54,399 nucleotides of DNA from Planctomycetaceae bacterium (GTDB lineage: Bacteria; Planctomycetota; Planctomycetia; Pirellulales; UBA1268), in NCBI GenBank assembly GCA_005791575.1, contig SXWA01000023.1, positions 1 to 54,399 on the forward strand, read 5' to 3'. The notes below the pieces were generated by a model. It made no database searches. It saw only the letters and a program-made list of their open reading frames with translations, and had not been told where the DNA came from. Below are positions 26,700 to 36,222 of the stretch, piece by piece. The position numbers were made by a program, and so were the translations under genes. Numbering within the stretch: the stretch's first letter is position 1; each line of letters opens with the position of its first letter.

Positions 26700-28256
26700 A
26701 TGGCCCAGGAAGTCACCATTCCGCGGCTCGGCTGGTCCATGGAGGAAGGAGTCTTCGTCGAGTGGCTCAAGGCGCCCGGCGAATTCATCCGCTCCGGCGA
26801 GATGGTGTTCGTGCTCGAAGGGGAGAAAGCGGCCCACGAGATCGAGTCTTTGGATTCGGGGTACCTGTGTGTGCCCGATGATGCGCCGCGCGCCGGCGCC
26901 AGCGTCAAGGTCGGACAAGTGATCGGATTTCTCCTCGCCGAAGGTGAAGCCCCGCCAGTCTCCGTGGGGAAACCGCCGGCCGGCACTTCCCCGGCCAGCA
27001 GCACTCCCGCGTTGGCGATCGCCCCTTCCTCCTCGCCGCCGGCAGTGTCGCCACCGGCAGTGTCGCCGCCTTCCGTGACGATGCCGCGCGCGACTGCAGC
27101 GCTCGCTGCCACAGCACCATCACGCGCCGCCGGTCCGGCCGCTCGAAGACTCGCCCGGGAATTGGGGATCGACCTCAACGCAGTCTTCACACCCGACCCG
27201 ACAGGCCGGGTGCTTGGCGAGGATGTCCGACGAGCTGCCGAGGCCCGGCGACACTCCGTTCAGCCAGTGGAGCCGGCACGATTCGCCACGCCGCGTGCCC
27301 GTCGTCGGGCGGGGGAACTCGGCGTGGACTGGACGCAGTTTCCCGGGACAGGACGCAACGGGCGTATTCGCGAGCGCGATGTGATCGCGCGACCGATGGC
27401 GACGGCAGGTAGCCAGCAGGCTGTGGATCAACAGCCTGCTGCACCGGAGGGATCCGGTGCCGGGAGCGCAGCTCCGGTGAAAAGCGGAGCTTTTCGAGTG
27501 GCCAAAGGCCAGGGATGGACTTTGGCCACGGGCAGCCAGGCCCAGGCGCCCGAACCAGCGCCGGTATCCCCTGGTCAACACACTCCGGCTGCGAAACTGC
27601 GTCGCATCCTGGCACAGCGCATGCTCGCCGGAGTGACTCAAGCCGCGCCGGTCACCTTGACCACCAAAGTCGATGCCGCCCCGCTCGTGGCCTACCGTGC
27701 CAACCTCAAGAGCCTCGCCCCGACGGGCCAAGCACCCAGTTTCAACGACATCGTGATACGGCTGGCCGCACTCACCCTGCGCGCCATGCCGGAACTCAAC
27801 GCCTGTTGGTATCGGGACGGAATCCACGCCTACGATGCCATTCACATCGCCACCGCGGTTGACACCCCTGCGGGTTTGTTGGCCCCGGTCATTCGCCACG
27901 CCGACCAATTGAGCATCGCCCACATCGCCGAACAGACCCGTCACCTGATCGCGCAGGCGCGGGCCGGTCGGCTGAATCAAACGCACCTCGAAGGGGGAAC
28001 GTTCACGGTCACCAACCTTGGAATGTTCGGCATCGACGCGTTCACGCCGATCCTCAACCTGCCTCAAGCCGGGATTCTCGGCATCGGTCGGATTCTGGAA
28101 GAGCCGGTCGTGAGAGCCGGCCGCCTCGAGGTCGGACAAACCCTCTCCCTCAGTCTCACATTCGATCATCGCGTCGTCGACGGCGCTCCCGCCGCCCGCT
28201 GGTTGCAGTGCCTCTGCGAGCGGATTCAAGCAGCCGGGGACCGGCAGCCGTCATGA
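26700..28256 (+). CDS. Dihydrolipoamide acyltransferase E2 with an in-frame repeat insertion
   Basis: Core enzyme of the oxoacid dehydrogenase complex, 518 residues. Seen: lipoyl domain (1-82) with lipoyl lysine K43 in EGEKAA; an Ala/Pro linker; two peripheral-subunit-binding domains (about 145-180, GPAARRLARELGIDL; about 193-230, TPRARRRAGELGVDW); then residues 238-280 encoded by repeat copy G; then the catalytic domain, ending with DHRVVDG (H490, D494). Two binding domains are unusual for a single-lipoyl E2. GGAGGA precedes the ATG. No E3 gene is present nearby, so a general dihydrolipoamide dehydrogenase must serve the complex. Confidence 0.93.
   Translation: MAQEVTIPRLGWSMEEGVFVEWLKAPGEFIRSGEMVFVLEGEKAAHEIESLDSGYLCVPDDAPRAGASVKVGQVIGFLLAEGEAPPVSVGKPPAGTSPASSTPALAIAPSSSPPAVSPPAVSPPSVTMPRATAALAATAPSRAAGPAARRLARELGIDLNAVFTPDPTGRVLGEDVRRAAEARRHSVQPVEPARFATPRARRRAGELGVDWTQFPGTGRNGRIRERDVIARPMATAGSQQAVDQQPAAPEGSGAGSAAPVKSGAFRVAKGQGWTLATGSQAQAPEPAPVSPGQHTPAAKLRRILAQRMLAGVTQAAPVTLTTKVDAAPLVAYRANLKSLAPTGQAPSFNDIVIRLAALTLRAMPELNACWYRDGIHAYDAIHIATAVDTPAGLLAPVIRHADQLSIAHIAEQTRHLIAQARAGRLNQTHLEGGTFTVTNLGMFGIDAFTPILNLPQAGILGIGRILEEPVVRAGRLEVGQTLSLSLTFDHRVVDGAPAARWLQCLCERIQAAGDRQPS
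27411..27540 (-). repeat. Hairpin-array repeat, copy G, inside the E2 coding frame
   Basis: Reverse-orientation copy read in frame as SQQAVDQQPAAPEGSGAG and onward to WTLATGSQ. All five stems remain pairable: CAGGCTGT/ACAGCCTG, CACCGGA-GGGA-TCCGGTG, GGAGC-GCA-GCTCC, GAAAAGC-GGA-GCTTTTC and TGGCCAAAG/CTTTGGCCA. Stem 4 differs from the usual CACCTCA/TGAGGTG on both arms, and the change removes the in-frame TGA that sibling copies carry in this phase. Confidence 0.95.
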
Positions 28257-28270
28257 CGAGTATCGATAGC

Positions 28271-28393
28271 ACCCCGTGGACAGAGTCCGTCTCTGGCCCG
28301 TGGCCACGAGAAACGCCGCACCCTTCCCGGCCACGGCTTTTCCGTCACCTGATCCATGAGGTGCAGCAGGCTGTTTGTTCAGAGCGTGATGGT
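28271..28393 (+). repeat. Hairpin-array repeat, degenerate copy H
   Basis: Forward copy with the same order of blocks (CCCCGTGG, GTCC...CTGGCCCGTGGCCAC, CCTGATCCATGAGGTGCAGCAGGCTGTTTGTTC) but with most inner stems broken by uncompensated changes. It fills much of the gap between E2 and the truncated PhzF gene. Confidence 0.75.
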
Positions 28394-28491
28394 CACCAGC
28401 CTGATGGCCCATGGCATGGCCTCGAGGATGGCGACTCTCAGTGTACTTCCCGGCGCCCGGACGACCGGCTGATCGCTGGAGCAATTCTCCG

Positions 28492-28800
28492 ATGACCACG
28501 CTCCACGTCGTCGATGCGTTCACCGCCGAGCCGTTCGCCGGAAATCCGGCGGCCGTCTGCCTGCTGCCACGCGCGGCGGACGAGCGGTGGATGCGGCTCG
28601 TCGCCCGGGAGATGAATCTTTCCGAGACCGCGTTCCTCCATCCGGTCGCCGACGCCTTCGCACTGCGCTGGCTCACACCGACGACGGAGGCTCGGCTCTG
28701 CGGCCACGCCACACTCGCCGCCGCGTTCGTCCTCTGGGAGACCGGTGTGCTCGCCAGCCGCGTGGAACTGTTCCACGAACCGGGGCACCAGCACCGATGA
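28492..28800 (+). pseudogene. PhzF-family isomerase, N-terminal fragment
   Basis: A 102-residue frame opening [26 protein letters not shown], with MNLSETAFL and [25 protein letters not shown]. This is the N-terminal half-domain of PhzF-like isomerases (normally about 260-300 residues), including the catalytic glutamate region SETAF and the GHAT motif. It stops after [18 protein letters not shown]. No continuation is recognisable in any frame of the next 270 bases, so the gene is truncated rather than simply frameshifted. The degenerate repeat copy H lies just upstream. Confidence 0.8.
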
Positions 28801-29008
28801 AGTCGCTGCCGACGCGCATCCGGTGCCGCCCCGGGCGTGGGGCCGGCGCGCGGGATCACCGAAGCCGAACGGCTCGTGGTCGCCAGGCCAAAAAGCGGTG
28901 AGCGCCGCTGGCGTGGTCGAACGATGAGTGGGGGAACCGTCGACGGGCGGCGTCGCCAGGTCCTTGGAGCGATGATCCCGTCATGGCCACCGCGGCCCGG
29001 AGACTTCA

Positions 29009-29056
29009 CGGCCCGGAGGCGCAGTGACCCGGAGCCGCAGTGACCCGGAGGCGCAG
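29009..29056 (+). repeat. Three-unit 16-base tandem repeat
   Basis: Units of the form TGACCCGGAGCCGCAG occur three times head to tail with one or two differences. They lie in the gap between the truncated PhzF and the 3' end of the leftward DUF1501 gene. Confidence 0.75.
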
Positions 29057-29076
29057 TGGCCGAATCCTCGTGTCGC

Positions 29077-30490
<1,414 letters not shown>

Positions 30491-30501
<11 letters not shown>

Positions 30502-33500
30502 ACGTGAACTCGGCGGTGTTGAAGAGCACGAGGCAGACGTCGGCGAGGGCCCGGGTGCGTGCGTCGCAGTCGGCCGGCTCCAGGTCGGGGACGAAGTCGG
30601 CACCCGCGTGCAATGTCTCGGTGAACGAGAAGGTCTCTCCCGTGTTCTCCTCGACGGCCTCGCGGCGCACCACCGGCGGCGGTCGCACGCGACCGGGGGT
30701 GATCCCCGCCTGCTCGATCTCGAGTTCCCGCCAGTGGGCAAGGCAGGCGGTGCGCTCGTCGGGGCTGGCCGGCCTGCCGTACACGAGGAAGAAACAGCGA
30801 TCGATCGCGCGTTCGTCGGCGCGATCGGCCAGGCCGGTCTCGCGCAGGACGCGTGCGGCGAGCGCCACTGCCCGGGCGTGGCTCGCCCGGCCGTTGAACA
30901 GGGTGAAGACCTGCGGCGTGACGATCGTCGTATCGCGCCGTTCGCAGGAGAAATCCGGAGTTGGGGTGTTGAAAACCTCCATGGCCGGGTCGCCGAGGCC
31001 GCGGAGCTTGAGGGCGTAGAGAGACCGGCGGTGACGCTCCTCGGGACGGGGGTTCGGCACCCAGGCGGCCGCGAACGTGCCCATCACCTGGCGGGGCTGG
31101 AGGGCGACCTCGGCGTTGATTTCGGGGCGATTGGGGATGCCCCCCACCGCCGGGTTGAGCTCACCGGTCGCCATCAGCATCGCGTCGCGCAGTTCCTCCG
31201 CAGACAGTCGCCGCGGATGGAACACCGCGTAGCCCGTGCCGAGCGGATCGAGCGCGCGCACCGCCCGTGGGTCGGGGTGGAGAGCGGCGCGCCGGTAGGC
31301 GGCGCTCCCGAGGATCTGTCGATGGAGGGCTTTGACCGACCAGCCCTGCTCCACGAAGGAGGCGGCGAGCCAGTCGAGCAGCTCGGGGTGGGTCGGCCGT
31401 TTTCCGGTAACGCCGAAGTTGTTCGGGTTTCCGGCGAGTGGCGTGCCGAAGTGCCACATCCAGACGCGGTTGACGATCGCCCGGCTGGTGAGCGGATTGG
31501 AGGGGCTCGCCACCCACTCGGCGAATGCCCGGCGGCGGCCCTCGATTCCATCGGGGATCGGGTTGGGGGCGACACCGCCGAGCACCGAGAGCACGCCGGG
31601 CTTCACAGCGTGGGCAGGCGCGAAGGGATCGCCCCCGACGAGGATCGCGGTGGCCTCGATCTCCCCCTTCGTCATCCGGTCCTCGGGCACGCGGAGCGGG
31701 GTCAGGATCGTCTTGTACTCGCGCGTGCGGCCCGTGTAGACGGCCAGCGCCCAGGGCTCGTACCGTTCGAGCGCGAAGGCGAGCCGCTCGAGACCCTTGC
31801 GCGCCACCCGTTCGAGGCCGAACTGCTCCGGTGTGAAGCCGACGAGCTTCGGCGGAAAATCCTCCTCCGGCTCCCCCCCATCGAGAAGCTGCCGCCGTGC
31901 CTCGGCGAAGACGTCGGCATAGGGGCGGCGGCGTTTCCCCGCCCGGGATGCCTCCTCCTGCCGCCGGCGCGCCATGGCGACCGCGCCGTGCCACCGCGTC
32001 GGATCCTTGCCGTGCTCGGTGAACCACCGCGCGGCATTGTCGAGCAGCACCGCGTCGAGGCGCGCGAGCGTGGCGATGTGCTCCTCACGGGCCCGTTCAA
32101 GCGCCGCACGCTCGCCGAACCCGGCGGTGTTCTCCGTCGGTAGGAATGGGGCCGCCGGCTCGGCCAGTTGGGTCGTCGCGAACACCGCCTGGATCGCGTA
32201 ATAGTCACGCGTCGGCACCGGATCGAACTTGTGGTCATGGCAGCGGGCGCACTGCAGCGGGTGGGCGAGGAACGTCTCCCCCACGCTGTTGACCACGTCG
32301 TCGAGGAATCGCTGCCGGGCGATCTTCTCGACCTCCATGCCGGTGAGCTCCCATGGACCCATCCGCAGGAACCCGGTCGCGATCAGTTTCTCCGGATCCC
32401 CGGGCCCGAGTTCGTCGCCGGCGATCTGCTCGCGTACGAACCGGTCGTAGGGCTTGTCGTCGTTGAACGAACGCACCACATAGTCGCGATACCGCCAGGC
32501 GTTGCCACGCTCGTAGTCGTTGGCGAATCCGCCGGAGTCGGCGTAGCGGGTCACGTCGAGCCAGTGCTGCGCCATCCGCTCGCCGTGATGGGGGCTGGCA
32601 AGGAGCCGTTCGACGACAGTGGCGAACGCGGCGTCGTCGTCGCGCTCATCGGCGAGGAACGCTTCCATCTCGGCAGGTGTGGGGGGCAGGCCGGTGAGAT
32701 CGAACGTGACCCTGCGCACCAGCGTGCGGCGGTCGGCGGGCGGGGCGGGGATGAGCCCTGCCGGCAGCCGTGCCTCCAGGAATGCATCGATCGGGTGCGT
32801 CGCGGAAACCGCGCGAGGAGATGTCGCGGAAACCGCGCGAGGAGATGTCGCGGAAACCGCGCGAGGAGATGTCGCGGGAACCGCGCGAGGAGATGTCGCG
32901 GGAACCGCGCGAGGAGATGTCGCGGGAACCGCGGGCTTCAACACGGGACGGTATGCCCACAGGCCTGCAGGGTCGTAGCGCCGCGCGTCCCAGGCGGGAG
33001 ACAGGCCGCCGGAGGTGGCGATGGTGACGCCATCCTCCTCCGTCCATTCGTCCGCGTGGCGTGCCCGGATCGCGGCGACGCGGTCGGCATCCGGCCAGAC
33101 CGCGCCGGCGACGATCCATTCCCGCAGCCAGACGATCTCCTCGTCAGAAAGCCGGTCGGCCGCCTTGGGGGGCATCGCCGAGACGCCGGGATCATCCCGA
33201 CGAACCGCCCGCAGGAGCGTGCCGGCAGCGGCGTCCCCCGGGACGATCGCGGCCGTGCCGCTGTCGCCACCGCGCAGGGCCGACTCGCGGTTCGTGAGCG
33301 ACAGCCCCCCCTCGACGGCAGCGGGATCGACGGCAGAAGGATCGGCACCGTGGCAGGCCGCACACTTCGCGGCCAGGAGCGGGGCGATCCGCCGCACGAA
33401 CAGGCGTTCGTGATCCGTGGCCGCTCGAGCGGCGTCGGGCGGGGGAGCGCCGGCCCCGCGCCGTGCCGACATGCCCAGGGCACAGCCGAGAAGAGCCGCG

Positions 33501-33529
33501 ACGACGATCGAACGGCCCGTGGAGCCCAT
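30491..33529 (-). CDS. PSC1-DUF1549-DUF1553 cytochrome protein
   Basis: Secreted haem protein of 1012 residues. Seen: signal peptide (SIVVAALLGCALGMSARRGAGA); a planctomycete cytochrome domain with CAACHG near residue 53 and the distal MPPKAADRLSDEE; an Ala/Thr/Pro-rich linker made of 8-residue repeats; DUF1549 (HPIDAFLEARLPAG, LTGLPPTPAEMEAFLAD, CARCHDHKFDP, a second CxxCH); and a C-terminal DUF1553 (NRVWMWHFGTPL, NPNNFGVTGKRPTHPELLDWLA). The family is the partner of DUF1501 proteins. The ATG at 33529 opens the signal peptide. Confidence 0.95.
32799..32934 (-). repeat. 24-base tandem repeat (VNTR) encoding the cytochrome linker
   Basis: Five full 24-base units plus a partial sixth, each encoding an 8-residue block of the type AVSATSPR or AVPATSPR. 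Units 1-3 and 4-6 form two sub-types differing at one base. The repeat length keeps the frame, so copy-number change would only lengthen or shorten the linker between the cytochrome and DUF1549 domains. Confidence 0.95.
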
Positions 33530-33679
33530 GACCCGTATCTTCCGACACCGCCTCCGAGGTGTCCAGCGCGAATGGGGGCGTGACGTCGGCGGTGGTGGAT
33601 CGACGGGGGCGCCGGGCTGTTTGGCCGTCGCCTGATAGCCTGTGGTGGCACTGCATCCGGGGACCGGCCGGGGAGAGGC

Positions 33680-34201
33680 ATGGAAAACGAGTCGGTCACG
33701 ATCGTCGAAGCGGATCTGGCCGTTCCCGATCACACGCGCGCGATCGTCGCGCTGACGGCCGCCTACGCGTGCGATGCGCTGGGCAACGGCGCAGCGCTTC
33801 CCGAGGACGTGCTCCAGCGGTTGGTCGCCGGCCTCGCCGCGCACCCGACGACCATGGTTTTGCTCGCCTCCGTGGGGCGGCAGTTCGTCGGGATCGCCAC
33901 CTGTTTCGTGGGATTCTCCACGTTCGCGGCACGGCCGATCATCAACGTGCATGACCTGTACGTCGCCGAGTCGGCCCGTGGCCGCGGCGTCGGCAGGGGG
34001 CTGCTCGCGGCCGTGGAGGCGATCGCGCGGCAGCGGGGGTGCGCGAAGCTCACGCTCGAGGTGCAGGAGATGAACCATCGGGCACGCCATCTCTACGAGG
34101 CCGTCGGGTTCGCGCAGGCGGTGTACAGCCCGGAGAATGGCGGGGCCCTCTTCTATGCCAAGAGCCTGGAGCCCGCGAATGCCGATACCGGCGGCGGTTG
34201 A
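33680..34201 (+). CDS. GNAT-family N-acetyltransferase
   Basis: A 173-residue acetyl-CoA-dependent transferase. Seen: the strand VHDLYVAESARGRGVGRGLLAAVE, carrying the acetyl-CoA pyrophosphate loop (R-G-x-G-x-G type), then ARQRGCAKLTLEVQEMNHRARHLYEAVGF, the usual fold end. GGGGAGAGG lies before the ATG. It is divergent from the DUF1553 gene, sharing a 150-base control region. The acceptor substrate is unknown. Confidence 0.92.
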   Translation: MENESVTIVEADLAVPDHTRAIVALTAAYACDALGNGAALPEDVLQRLVAGLAAHPTTMVLLASVGRQFVGIATCFVGFSTFAARPIINVHDLYVAESARGRGVGRGLLAAVEAIARQRGCAKLTLEVQEMNHRARHLYEAVGFAQAVYSPENGGALFYAKSLEPANADTGGG

Positions 34202-34327
34202 CCGCGACGCGTGAGTGGTCGGGGGATTCCGCGCGGAGGAGGCTCGACGAATCGGGTGCGGAGTCTCGCGCGATGAGTCATCCGGAGCGGAATTGCATGC
34301 CGCGATCCACCGGCTGGCGTCCGCGCC

Positions 34328-34900
34328 CTACCGGTTCGCTCCACGGAGCACCTTCACCCACTCGACCTCGAGCCGGAACGGCCCCGGCTGCTTGTCGGCG
34401 AGCATGAGGCCGAAGCCGTTGATCTGGTCGGGATCGACGGGGCCCATCCCGGCGACCACCCTGCCGAACGAGGTCGGCTCGAATCGGTCGAGCGGCAGAT
34501 GGACCTCGCTCCACTGTTCCTTCTCCGTGGGCAGCGCGACGCGATATGAGAAAGCGGTGCGGCGGCTCTTCGTGTAGAGGTTGACCATGTATTCCCGGCC
34601 GTCGCCCTTGACGCGGATGACGAGCGTGTCGCCCGGACGGATGCCGAGGGGCATCGGCCTTGTCCGCACCGAGGCGAACCCCCCGTTGTTTTCCAGCGAC
34701 AGGTTTCCGGAAAACGCGAGCGTGTGGGCGTCGGTGATCCTGAAGCGACCCTCGGACACGCCCCCCATCACACCGTCGTTCACCGCCTGCCAGTCGCGGG
34801 TCGCTTCCGGGGCGGCAAAGTCGAGCAGGGGGAGCAGGGCGTCCTGGTTCACGACGAACCCTCCAGCCGAGACCAGAGCCGCGAAAAGGATCGCACGCAT
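34328..34900 (-). CDS. CIA30-like secreted protein
   Basis: A 190-residue protein with a short signal peptide (MRAILFAALVSAGGFVVNQ) followed by a jelly-roll domain like complex I intermediate-associated protein 30. Seen: WQAVNDGVMGGVSEGRF, FSGNLSLENNGGFASVRT, GDTLVIRVKGDGREY and DQINGFGLMLADKQPGPFRLEV. The start at 34900 is favoured because GGAGG sits 7 bases upstream; the ATG two codons earlier is too close to it. Bacterial members are of unknown role, possibly carbohydrate binding. Confidence 0.88.
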   Translation of the reverse strand: MRAILFAALVSAGGFVVNQDALLPLLDFAAPEATRDWQAVNDGVMGGVSEGRFRITDAHTLAFSGNLSLENNGGFASVRTRPMPLGIRPGDTLVIRVKGDGREYMVNLYTKSRRTAFSYRVALPTEKEQWSEVHLPLDRFEPTSFGRVVAGMGPVDPDQINGFGLMLADKQPGPFRLEVEWVKVLRGANR

Positions 34901-35150
34901 TCCCATGCCTCCGGTCGATGGACGAAACCCACCCCGAGCATAGCGGATGCGTGCGAACTCCCCGGGAAGGACGATCGAACCTCGACCATGCGCGCCCGGC
35001 GGGGATGATCGGCTGCCGGCCGGACGCGCCGCCGGCATCCAGCCATCGTTGTCGGCGGAGCCGCGGACAGGACGCCAGAACCGCTACGATGGTGGAGTCT
35101 CCGTGCGACCCGTGCGCGGTCGCGAACTGGACCGTTTCTGGGGCCATGCC

Positions 35151-36044
35151 ATGAAACACGTCGGTGTGTTCGTCGCCGCCCTGCTCCTCGCCCCGGTGGG
35201 GCTGCCCGCGGCCGACTATCCCTACGCGCCGTACCGCGACGGCAAGATGGATCCGCAGGTCAGCGGGTGGCCGCTCACGCCGGAGGAGCGGGCCTACGTC
35301 ATCGACAAGCCGGAGCATGACCGGCGCCCGGGGCGCGAGTCGCTGAAGCACCTGCCGCACCTCTGGCCGGTCATCCCGGCCGCCGGTCACTGGGGCGGCA
35401 CGGCGTGGCTCGACACGCACGCGAAACTGGTGGAACACGTGCGGGCCCGTCGGGGGCCGCTCGACATCCTGCTCGTCGGCGACAGCATCACGCAGCAGTG
35501 GGGCAGCCCGCTCGACACCGGGGCGTTCAACGAGGCGTGGCAGAAGCACTTCGCGCGGTACCGTACGGTCAACATCGGCATCGGCGGCGACAAGACGCAA
35601 AACGTGCTCTGGCGCCTCGATCATGGCGGGGTCGAGGGGCTCGAGCCGCGCCTGATCGTGCTGTTGATCGGCAACAACAACATGTTCTTCACCGCGGAGA
35701 CCGGCATCGAGGCGGCAGCGCGGGGTGTGCAGGCGTGCGTCGAGCGGCTGCGGGGAACGTTCCCCGGGGCCCACGTCATCGTCGTCAAGATCCTCCCCTG
35801 CCATGCTCCGGGCAACAGGTTCCACGACGACATCGGGCGGACCAACGCGGCGCTCGACCCCTTGCTGCTCGACAGCGATCCGCAGGTGACCGTCCTCGAC
35901 CTGACGGCCGACTTCGTCGGCGCCGACGGCGTGCTCCGCGAAGCGCTCTACACGCCGGACAGGATCCACCTCTCGCCCGCCGGCTATGCCGTGTACGCGG
36001 CCCGCCTCCAGCCGCTCGTCGACGCGCGGCTCGACAGGAAATGA
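35151..36044 (+). CDS. Secreted SGNH/GDSL hydrolase (acetylhydrolase-like)
   Basis: A 297-residue esterase-type protein. Seen: signal peptide (VGVFVAALLLAPVGLPAAD); a proline-rich N-region; block I LLVGDSITQQWG (nucleophile Ser); block II GIGGDKTQNVLWRL; block III IVLLIGNNNMF; and block V DRIHLSPAGYAVYA with the Asp-His pair. This matches the platelet-activating-factor acetylhydrolase beta/gamma-like subgroup found in carbohydrate deacetylation. The ATG at 35151 opens the signal peptide; the frame is open further upstream without a good start. Confidence 0.93.
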   Translation: MKHVGVFVAALLLAPVGLPAADYPYAPYRDGKMDPQVSGWPLTPEERAYVIDKPEHDRRPGRESLKHLPHLWPVIPAAGHWGGTAWLDTHAKLVEHVRARRGPLDILLVGDSITQQWGSPLDTGAFNEAWQKHFARYRTVNIGIGGDKTQNVLWRLDHGGVEGLEPRLIVLLIGNNNMFFTAETGIEAAARGVQACVERLRGTFPGAHVIVVKILPCHAPGNRFHDDIGRTNAALDPLLLDSDPQVTVLDLTADFVGADGVLREALYTPDRIHLSPAGYAVYAARLQPLVDARLDRK

Positions 36045-36222
36045 CTCGGCCCGAGTGCAGGTCCAGCGACCGGAGGGGACACTCACGCGGCATTCACCGC
36101 GATGGTCGATCCAGGGCGCGTTGGTGGGATGGCTGGCGTGTGCGTGACCCTGCCGAGCGCGGCGGGCGGCGCTGACCGCGGGGTTGCCACGGGCTTGTCG
36201 CGGGATGGGGCCCGGCGCCCGG

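Noticed and set aside
28801-28927. A possible frameshifted continuation of the PhzF fragment
   Set aside because: All three frames were read and none shows the second-lobe motifs of PhzF.
32799-32934. Short regularly spaced repeats resembling a CRISPR array
   Set aside because: The units are contiguous without spacers, stay in frame inside a cytochrome gene and no cas genes are present.
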